A DNA stretch of 64,000 nt from Lytechinus variegatus (lineage: Eukaryota > Echinodermata > Echinoidea > Temnopleuroida > Toxopneustidae), in the NCBI RefSeq assembly GCF_018143015.1, contig NC_054756.1, positions 18,869,361-18,933,360 of the forward strand, read 5' to 3'. Position 1 is the stretch's first letter, and each line of letters begins with the position of its first letter. Of the stretch, positions 57,804 to 64,000 are shown one piece after another. The notes beneath the pieces were generated by a model, which saw nothing but the letters and a program-made list of their open reading frames with translations, had not been told where the DNA came from and did no database searches. Position numbers and translations under genes: made by a program.

Positions 57804-59311
57804 TTTTACACACCAATCACATTTGGTTAAGTACGGCACCACTTTTCACCTCGCGCAAATCGGACTCTAAACACGTAGTGTTGGGGCAAAAAGCACATCC
57901 TTTATAAAACATTTTAATTTTGTTTTATCATCCCCGCAAATGTGACCCTAAACACGAAGCGTAGATAGGGGAAGGCGGGGTAAGTTGAGCATAAGGGCAA
58001 GTTGAGCCACCACCCCCAGGTCAATAACGAATGAGTCAGACATCGTGGTGGTGTCATGTATTGATGACCCATACCATAACCCCACCACATTTTTTCCACT
58101 TTGAAACAAAAAGTAGTTTTTTAGATGGAAAAAATATGAATTTAAGCCAAAAAAGTAAAAAAGAGTGTGAAAGAGATAAGTGCTTTATAAACAAACACGT
58201 CTTAAAATATAATAAAGACATGATAACAACATTATTAGTCCAGGTATGGATCTTCATTCTTGTCATAGTCTTTTATATGATGGATGCATAATAAATGTGT
58301 GGATACAAAATTATCGCGCTAAGTTCGGACTGGGGTAAGTTGAGCCAAACAGCATGGGGCAAGTTGAGCCATGGTAATTCCTATGGTAATGTATCTTAAA
58401 AAACAAACAAACCTTAAAAATCGATTGAAATGCTGACTGAAAGGAGCAAATTTACATGATTGCTCTTTTCCTTTTAAAGGATGTTAGTATTTATAGAGAA
58501 TTAGCAAGTGAAAAGACTTTAAACAAAAAATTGACATGCTGGTTCTCCCCTCATACATTTTACACACCAATCACATTTGGTTAAGTACGGCACCACTTTT
58601 CACCTCGCGCAAATCGGACTCTAAACACGTAGTGTTGGGGCAAAAAGCACATCCTTTATAAAACATTTTAATTTTGTTTTATCATCCCCGCAAATGTGAC
58701 CCTAAACACGAAGCGTAGATAGGGGAAGGCGGGGTAAGTTGAGCATAGGGGCAAGTTGAGCCACCACCCCCAGGTCAATAACGAATGAGTCAGACATCGT
58801 GGTGGTGTCATGTATTGATGACCCATACCATAACCCCACCACATTTTTTTCCACTTTGAAACAAAAAGTAGTTTTTTAGATGGAAAAAATATGAATTTCA
58901 GCCAAAAAAGTAAAAAAGAATGTGAAAGAGATAAGTGCTTTATAAACAAACACGTCTTAAAATATAATAAAGACATGATAACAACATTATTAGTCCAGGT
59001 ATGGATCTTCATTCTTGTCATAGTCTTTTATATGATGGATGCATAATAAATGTGTGGATACAAAATTATCGCACTAAGTTCGGACTGGGGTAAGTTGAGC
59101 CAAACAGCATGGGGCAAGTTGAGCCATGGTAATTCCTATGGTAATGTATCTTAAAAAACAAACAAACCTTAAAAATCGATTGAAATGCTGGATAAAAGGA
59201 GCAAATTTACATGATTGCTCTTTTCCTTTTAAAGGATGTTAGTATTTATAGAGAATTGGCAAGTAAAAAGACTTTAAACAAAAAAATTGACATGCTGGTT
59301 CTCCCCTCATA
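57804..59311. repeat. 754-bp tandem duplication
   Basis: The segment from TTTTACACACCAATCAC at 57804 recurs from about 58558 with a constant 754-bp offset and only scattered differences (for example CATAAGGGC versus CATAGGGGC, and GCTGACTGAAAGG versus GCTGGATAAAAGG). It joins 164 bp of the outer element to about 590 bp of the nested element, so it arose after the nesting. High identity implies a recent origin, or an assembly duplication. Confidence 0.85.
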
Positions 59312-59578
59312 CATTTTGTACATAGTTTTTGTGGCTCAACTTACCCCAGAAGGTGGCTCAAACTTACCCCATATATGGGGCAAGTTGAGCCATTTGACAT
59401 CGTTTTTTTTCAAAGGTCACAATGACTTTCAGTGTGGGGATAGAAAGTTATATATGGGTGGAAAAAACTTCAGAAGAATTAAATTTCAAGGCACGGTGCT
59501 TATTTCGACAAGATTATTAATCATATCAATTCTAACATGCAAAAAGCAAAAACTGTCACAACTTACCCCGCCTTCCCC
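57968..59578. mobile_element. Nested MITE, TIR GGGGAAGGCGGGGTAAGTTG
   Basis: Starts GGGGAAGGCGGGGTAAGTTG (57968) and ends ACAACTTACCCCGCC then TTCCCC (59578), bordered by TA on both sides. The uninterrupted copy of the outer family reads GATAGGCCTACCC at this point, which shows the insertion site. The phrase GGGGYAAGTTGAGCC and its complement recur throughout (near 57977, 57997, 58333, 58356, 59334, 59356 and 59378). Its left end appears a second time at 58722 because of the 754-bp duplication. Non-coding. Confidence 0.8.
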
Positions 59579-59727
59579 TACCCTTTTGTCATTATTTTTG
59601 TGTTTTTGACACCCTTATCACGTTACGTACGTAACGTGCCCTATCTTGAAAAAGACATCCTTTTTACGTGATTTTTGGTCGCGCATGATATCCACTCGTC
59701 AATAAAAGTGCCCCGGGGTTTATATTC

Positions 59728-60033
59728 ATTTGGTCCATGCCAATTCGTCTACTATTATTTGGTCTATTGCCGTTATGTCCACTCACCATGTGTCTCATAA
59801 CCAGTTAGTCCATCTGTCCATATACCATTTGGTCTAATTAAACAAGTGTTAAGTGGGCAAAATGAATGAAAATGAAACGAATATTAGACCAACTGGTTAT
59901 GAGACTAAATGGTCATGTGTAAGAATGGGTGATTAGACGAAGTGATGATTGGACCATATTGTTGTTAGACGAAATGTTGATGGACGGAATGGCATAAGAC
60001 TAAGTGGACGAGTTGGCAGTGGACAAATTGGCT
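59728..60033. repeat. Foldback of CCATTTGGTC / ACCAAATGG phrases, second copy
   Basis: The left half has TTTGGTCCATGCCAATTCG, CATATACCATTTGGTCTAAT; the right half has ATTAGACCAACTGGTTATG and ends GTGGACGAGTTGGCAGTGG. The end matches, in inverted form, the start of the copy at 7548. It directly abuts the composite element at 59718 and ends about 25 bp before the signal-peptide exon of the next gene. Confidence 0.75.
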
Positions 60034-60064
60034 ACCTTTTTGTTTCTCCTAATAACAGAGAGTC

Positions 60065-60209
60065 ATGGCAGTGGCCTCTCTAAGTCTCATTACATGGTTT
60101 CTGGTATTGCACACTGTGTCTGGTGATACTTGCTTGAGCTCGGAAACCGTCAGTGATTGTCTCTGTCACAGCGCGCCACCTCGTTTGCCACCGCAGCCCA
60201 GGTTCTGTC
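60065..60209 (+). CDS. Secreted EGF-like small protein, exon with signal peptide
   Basis: ATG at 60065 lies in a good context (G at -3, G at +4) with an in-frame TAA 12 bp upstream (60053). It encodes a signal peptide, MAVASLSLITWFLVL-HTVSG, followed by DTCLSSETVSDCLCHSAPP and PPQPRFC. The exon ends with the strong donor GTAAGT, one base into a codon (phase 1). An acceptor-like TTTTTGTTTCTCCTAATAACAG ends at 60058, so a 5' non-coding exon may lie further upstream. The product enters the secretory pathway; the four cysteines imply disulfides. The exons at 60495 and 60736 fit in phase. I do not recognise an orthologue. Confidence 0.7.
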
Positions 60210-60494
60210 GTAAGTGGCATGTTCCTAAAACTTTACATTTCTGAGAATCCAAAATTGTGCAAGAGCATAAGTTCGCAAAGTAACTTTTTTTTTTGGGGGG
60301 GGGTACCTCCAGCAGTGTTAAAAACAACATATTTTGCAAATAGCCACACACAAAATGCGCCAACAGTTTACCCATAGTACTTCCATTTTTATACACCTTC
60401 AACTGAAAAAAGGGGAAATGCTTATTTATTTTAAAGATCAGTCTCTTCCCTCGCTTACTGATGTATTTTAATATTTTACTTATTTTTCGAACAG

Positions 60495-60530
60495 CCTTTT
60501 ACAACGAATCTGGCGAAATTGATTTAGTAG
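60495..60530 (+). CDS. Secreted EGF-like small protein, middle exon
   Basis: After TTTTTCGAACAG the two bases CC complete the codon begun in the previous exon, and the frame reads PFYNESGEIDLV. Two phase-1 donors are possible. GTCTAA at 60531 gives a 12-codon exon and a 150-residue protein. GTAGAC at 60609 extends the exon to 60608 (adding GLIKKYLQVYAENSG and on) and gives 176 residues. Both are weak donors and both keep the frame to the terminal exon. The open frame itself stops soon after the second site. Confidence 0.5.
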
Positions 60531-60735
60531 GTCTAATAAAGAAATACCTTCAAGTTTATGCTGAAAATTCCGGACCAAAAGTTTTCCATCCAAAATTTCG
60601 GGTACCAAGTAGACTGATTTAAATGGTTTGGGAAACAACTAATATACCTTTCCATTTCACCTTGCATACTTAGCCTACATGTAGTTGCTCTAATCATCAA
60701 ATCACGTTTGGCAAATGTTTCTTCTTTTTTTAAAG

Positions 60736-61007
60736 ATCGACCTCCATTATGTGTTCCAGAGAGATTGGAATGTGGCAGTTCTAACTGTGATTCATGGACC
60801 CAGGAATGTGACCAATCAAATAACAATTGTTCGTGTCGATATAACCCACAAAAATACAATGACACCTGCGAAGGGGATCGCCGGAGAAAGGAAACTTTCA
60901 AGCTCGGAGTTAGTAATGCCACTGGTTGTATAGGTAGATTTTATTCAATCTGCATATTCAGAAAAAGAAAGGAAAAACATCATAAGTATGCTGCAAGTGC
61001 AAAATAG
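60736..61007 (+). CDS. Secreted EGF-like small protein, terminal exon
   Basis: The acceptor TTCTTTTTTTAAAG is followed in phase 1 by RPPLCVPERLECGSSNC, then a run of cysteines spaced as in EGF-like modules (C..C..C..C..C.C..C), including NNNCSCRYNPQKY and NDTC. NDT, NAT and NCS are N-glycosylation sequons. The frame continues through ATAGGTAGAT to a basic tail FRKRKEKHHK and stop TAG at 61005-61007, followed 13 bp later by AATAAA (61020-61025). GTAGAT at 60934 could alternatively be a phase-1 donor, making this a symmetric EGF exon of 198 bp with more exons downstream. The immediate polyadenylation signal favours termination here. The function could be a secreted ligand or matrix protein; this is not decidable from sequence alone. 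Confidence 0.6.
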
Positions 61008-61019
61008 ACTTATTTTGTC

Positions 61020-61025
61020 AATAAA
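61020..61025 (+). terminator. Polyadenylation signal AATAAA
   Basis: Canonical hexamer 13 bp after the stop codon of the EGF-like gene; it would give a very short 3' untranslated region. Confidence 0.5.
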
Positions 61026-61550
61026 ACTATCAGACTCACTTTGTTTATGATTCGAGTACCTGAATCTAATTATCATTCAACATTCATGACTTGCTCATTA
61101 TGATAGCTAATTTTGTGTATTTAAACTGATTTATGTTTATATGTAACACTTTATCATAAATCCTTGCTATGTTGTCATTTAAAATGAATTTGTTCAAACT
61201 AAAGTCAAGTATTCATTGACTAATTATTTGTGTACTGAAACTCTCTTAAAAGAAATAGTTCCTTTCGTATAAATATAAACATTCTTCAAACGAATTCAGT
61301 ACCTCAGATGACTATATAATTATTTATGAGTCTGATAAGCAGAAAAATAGGGCTTATTTTATGTACAGTATCGCCTTATATCATTCGCTCTCAAAGTATT
61401 ATCTAATCTATTCTCAATATTCCTAAATGGTTTTGTCTTTATCAAATCCTATGAGAGCTGATAAGCTACAACTAAAATCACTCCCATGCTTTGCACATAT
61501 TAAATAAACTGTCAGCTACATCACCACCATCATGGTTTATGAATTAATGC
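61026..61550. other. AT-rich flank, nothing recognised
   Basis: Lies between the EGF-like gene and the retrotransposon. The outer border of the 3' LTR could fall anywhere from here to about 61900; no target-site duplication could be identified. Confidence 0.4.
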
Positions 61551-62065
61551 AAAAATGTTTAAGCTAAACATCAATTTCTCCTGATAAGTCATAAGACTTC
61601 TTTATCTAAACTTCATTCTCAGAATCTATATTAAACTAACATCCATTCACAAAATACGGTTTGTTTACATCTCTTACGCCCTCTACGTCTTCATACGCTA
61701 CTATACTCATTAGCATAATTTGCCCGATTTACTTTCATTGACACGTAAGCACCCTTACGCTAAACTGACCTTGACTTTCTATGAAATCAACCAAAAATAA
61801 TTTCCCTTTTTTTACATTAACTAAACAACATATCATTCTTTCTAAGACATATACAGATACAATGAGTATTAATTATGCAAACTTACCATTTGTTCGGCAT
61901 TCTAACTGCTTCAGTTTGGGGTAATTTATTGGTTATCCTGAGACATATCGAAAAAAAACATTCACGTTTTCTAGCTTTCGGCAAGTGCGCTGACCTCATA
62001 CGGTCAATTTGAAAAGTCAAATCTGAAAGGAAAAATCTAAAGAAAAGGGTTTGCTCGGCAAACCA
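61551..62065 (-). repeat. Probable 3' LTR of the BEL/Pao element (outer end not defined)
   Basis: On the minus strand the polyprotein stop (62113) is followed by a purine tract AGCGGGGGAGGA (62077-62066) and then TGGTTTGCCGAG. This is the expected order of polypurine tract and LTR start (TG). Within it the minus strand carries an AATAAA (near 61925). The distal limit is a guess because the matching 5' LTR is outside the window. Confidence 0.4.
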
Positions 62066-62112
62066 TCCTCCCCCGCTAGAAAAGAAGTAAGTATACATAT
62101 GTCATGCATATC

Positions 62113-63198
62113 TTATTCCTCTACATAACCTTCCAAAGGGTATATTACTACTATCTTCGTGATGGGTCTCTTATATTCAGAGTCTTTAGTTTTGACTTTG
62201 ACTGATCTGACCCTCCCGTCATCTCCAGGGTACACTTGAGTTATACGACCTAAAGTCCATTTACCCCGGACGGCATTTGGATCCGCTACTATCTCCACAT
62301 CATCGACCCTCAGATTGCGTCTGTCAACGTTCCACTTCTGTCTTGGTACAAGCAAAGGGAAGACATCACGAATCCAAGATTTCCAGAATGAATCGACGAT
62401 CTTCTGGACGAATTCGACTCGGTGACGGGGATTCTTGGTATCACGGAAAGTTCCTTGAGGTACGTGGCTAGATGCTCTACCCAACAAGATATCATTAGGG
62501 CATAGGTAAGAATCATCATCTGGGTCTGTGGGAATCCTCCCGATGGGGCGTTGATTAACTAGATTGGCCACTTCTTGAAGGTATTTGTACAACTCGAAAG
62601 GAAAAAGACAATGATCCTTGATAGCCTTCTTCAGTGCTAATTTACAGCTTTTGACCAGGGCTTCTGCGCACCCATTATGATGAGGTGCTAATGGCGTCAC
62701 AAACCTCCAGTCGGTGCCCCTCTCAGCGCAGAACTCCTTTAGCTCATCTGCACTCCAGCCCTCTAACATTTCTCGCAGCTCTCTTTCAGCTCCAACGAAC
62801 TGCTTCCCATTGTCACTGATTAAGCAAGAAGGTTGGCCACGGATTGCAAAAAAACGTCGTAAAGCCTGCAAGAACTCCATAGTCGAGCAATCAGGTGCAA
62901 CCTCTAAGTGGACTGATCTGGTGTTAAGACATGTGAAGATGATGCCATAGTACTTCGCAGTCTTATTACGCCCTATTCTCACTGGTATCGGTCCGAAGTA
63001 ATCACATGATGTGGCATAGAATGGTGGCGTTAAAGGCATCATCCTATCAGCTAGTAGTTCAGACATGAACTGAGTTTCTGCTCTTTTCTCCATCTCTCGA
63101 CATGTTACACATCTGTACTTCTCTGATTTGGTTAGACGTTGAACTCCAGGAATCCAGTACCTCGTCCGGATTTTAGCCGATGTTGTAGCTACCCGCAT
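62113..63198 (-). CDS. BEL/Pao retrotransposon, integrase core and C-terminal domain
   Basis: A 361-codon open frame ending in TAA. It contains the end of the integrase zinc-binding module (RCVTCRE), the integrase catalytic core (D in SCDYFGP, D in LISDNGKQF, E in the NGCAEALVKS region) and the downstream domain typical of BEL/Pao (PRQKWN, GRITQVYPGDDGRVRSV). It inserts element cDNA into host DNA. The first in-frame ATG is not the true start: the frame belongs to a polyprotein whose upstream part is in another frame (63173-63499), so a one-base frameshift near 63190 breaks the copy. Confidence 0.9.
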   Translation of the reverse strand: MRVATTSAKIRTRYWIPGVQRLTKSEKYRCVTCREMEKRAETQFMSELLADRMMPLTPPFYATSCDYFGPIPVRIGRNKTAKYYGIIFTCLNTRSVHLEVAPDCSTMEFLQALRRFFAIRGQPSCLISDNGKQFVGAERELREMLEGWSADELKEFCAERGTDWRFVTPLAPHHNGCAEALVKSCKLALKKAIKDHCLFPFELYKYLQEVANLVNQRPIGRIPTDPDDDSYLCPNDILLGRASSHVPQGTFRDTKNPRHRVEFVQKIVDSFWKSWIRDVFPLLVPRQKWNVDRRNLRVDDVEIVADPNAVRGKWTLGRITQVYPGDDGRVRSVKVKTKDSEYKRPITKIVVIYPLEGYVEE

Positions 63199-63636
63199 GT
63201 CCTTGCTGATGATAGTAGCGAGTGATAAGCTTAGCTACATGATGGCCATTAGGGATAAGAGTTGGATGTCTTGCTTCATACGATTGTTTGCTCTTATCTA
63301 CTCTACCTCCAACTCTGATGATACCTTCACTGAGAAATGGACTTAGAGCCTTGAATTCACCAGACCTCAAGCGTTCATGAAGTGGTTTCTGTACCTCCTT
63401 GATCCAGTACAGTTCAGCAACACTTAACTCGGATGCAGTGAGTGGGCCATCTTCTCTTGTCAGTCCTTCATCAACTTTCGTCTTGCATCTGGCCTTCATA
63501 TTCTTGACAAATCGATGTACATAAGCTGTGACTCTGAGGAGTCTTCTCCAAGACGAATACTTCTCACAGCCAATGACACCAGAACATGTTGTATGTAGAA
63601 CTTGCTTTACCTTTCTCCTCTCCTTGTCATCATCAC
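63173..63636 (-). pseudogene. BEL/Pao polyprotein, connection and zinc-binding region (frameshifted)
   Basis: The frame running from about 63636 to 63173 reads through RRLLRVTAYVHRFVKN, a conserved region preceding integrase. It continues through a stretch with LSPFLSEGIIRVGGRV to the first half of the H2C2 zinc motif (YYHQQGHAG). It then runs into a stop, while the second half of the motif is in the next frame. The junction with the RNase H part near 63640 is also out of frame. Two single-base shifts in 500 bp indicate an inactive copy, or base-calling errors. Confidence 0.8.
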
Positions 63637-64000
63637 CTTGTTGTACATGGAGCGATTTTCCTCTGGCCAGTCATCTATAGGCTTGAATAGGAATTCAGGA
63701 CCATGTTCCCATTCTTTACTTAGATCTCTGACTGCTAAGCCTCTGGAGATTTTATCAGCAGGGTTAATATTTCCGGGAACATATCTCCAGTTCTCTGGAT
63801 TGGCAGCACTCTGGGTCTCTCCCACTCTGGATGAGACGAATGACTTGTACATTCTGGACTGACTGTGGATCCATGCTAGAGTAATGAGACTGTCTGTCAT
63901 GAAGATTTTCTCTAGCAACTTCAGAGTTGTCTCTTCCTTTATCGCAGTATACAGCCTCGTCGCCATCAGAGCCGCTTGTAGCTCTGATCTGGGAATAGTT
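63607..64000 (-). CDS. BEL/Pao polyprotein, RNase H region (partial, runs off the edge)
   Basis: Open from the window edge: IPRSELQAALMATRLYTAI, DSLITLAWIHS, SSRVGETQ, NWRYVPGNINPADKISRG and a FLFKPIDDWPEE-like segment. This is the RNase H-like region that follows reverse transcriptase in BEL/Pao elements (D in the TDSLI motif; NPAD-x-x-SRG as the last motif). The reverse transcriptase, protease, Gag and 5' LTR lie beyond 64000. The frame is lost near 63640. Confidence 0.85.
   Translation of the reverse strand, partial: TIPRSELQAALMATRLYTAIKEETTLKLLEKIFMTDSLITLAWIHSQSRMYKSFVSSRVGETQSAANPENWRYVPGNINPADKISRGLAVRDLSKEWEHGPEFLFKPIDDWPEENRSMYNKVMMTRRGER

Larger units (their letters stand above)
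57539..59725. mobile_element. G-tract MITE, ACCATGCGCGACC family, composite copy
   Basis: Perfect 7-bp duplications TTTATAT (57539-57545 and 59719-59725) flank an element starting CCC then a G run, GCACTTCCATTAACGAGTGG, and ending with the inverse CCACTCGTCAATAAAAGTGC then CCCGGGG. It is collinear with 40633-41194, including CCTTAACAAGTATTGG and ACTCTAAACACGTAGTG phrases, but is enlarged from about 560 bp to 2,173 bp by a nested element and a tandem duplication. Confidence 0.85.

Noticed and set aside
58668..59021. Duplicated open frames in the 58-59-kb region on the minus strand, considered as a tandem gene pair
   Set aside because: They are shadows of the 754-bp duplication inside nested MITEs.

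Overview
The window looks like a gene-poor, AT-rich, intron- and repeat-heavy animal genome, most likely an echinoderm and possibly a sea urchin. The reasons are a long intronless leucine-rich-repeat plus immunoglobulin receptor gene of the kind greatly expanded in sea urchins, a BEL/Pao retrotransposon, tRNA-derived SINEs, many small inverted-repeat DNA elements and frequent ACATGTAC-type words. This is inference: no marker gene fixes the species, and amphioxus or a hemichordate is not excluded.

Three host loci can be supported. (1) The 3' part of a plus-strand gene for a single-pass membrane protein spans about 14.5 to 42.6 kb. Two Ser/Thr/Pro-rich stalk exons (14491-14622, 27506-27562) are followed by a transmembrane exon ending in a cysteine cluster and basic residues (29609-29721) and a short terminal exon (42580-42630). 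Splice sites and phases (1-1, 1-1, 1-0, 0-stop) agree throughout; the 5' part and extracellular domain lie upstream, outside the window or unrecognised. Possible alternative tail exons lie at 46884-46901 and 49158. (2) A minus-strand, intronless LRR-Ig receptor pseudogene (34722-37967) sits antisense inside the last intron of gene 1. It has several frameshifts and an in-frame stop inside the Ig domain. (3) A compact plus-strand gene at 60065-61007 encodes a secreted cysteine-rich, EGF-like small protein. It has a signal-peptide exon, a middle exon and an EGF-like terminal exon, with AATAAA just after the stop.

The rest is mostly mobile DNA. The right edge (62065-64000, minus) is the 3' end of a BEL/Pao LTR retrotransposon carrying frameshifts. 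At least eleven families of small non-autonomous DNA elements or foldbacks can be delimited by terminal inverted repeats, several with target-site duplications: 10 bp at 42856-43650 (Mutator-like foldback), 8 bp at 52120-52540 and 53191-53508 (hAT-like), 7-8 bp in the G-tract family (315-818, 40633-41194, 57546-59718), and TA for the pairs near 1 kb and 17.5 kb, 19.8 kb, and the insertion nested at 57968-59578. A palindromic TTAAAGG family has copies near 23, 31, 39.5 and (decayed) 49 kb.

The most striking general pattern is that several unrelated element families are built from short degenerate phrases repeated at irregular intervals between inverted termini (CCTTGGARCGG; CCTTAACAAGTATTGG; ACCAAATGG/GGACNAAATGG; AACTCG; AATCTCGAGATT; GGGGYAAGTTGAGCC). 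The locus around 57.5-59.7 kb records an ordered history: outer element, then nested element, then a 754-bp tandem duplication across the nesting boundary. Minisatellites, trinucleotide tracts and many poly-G runs fill much of the remaining intronic and intergenic DNA.
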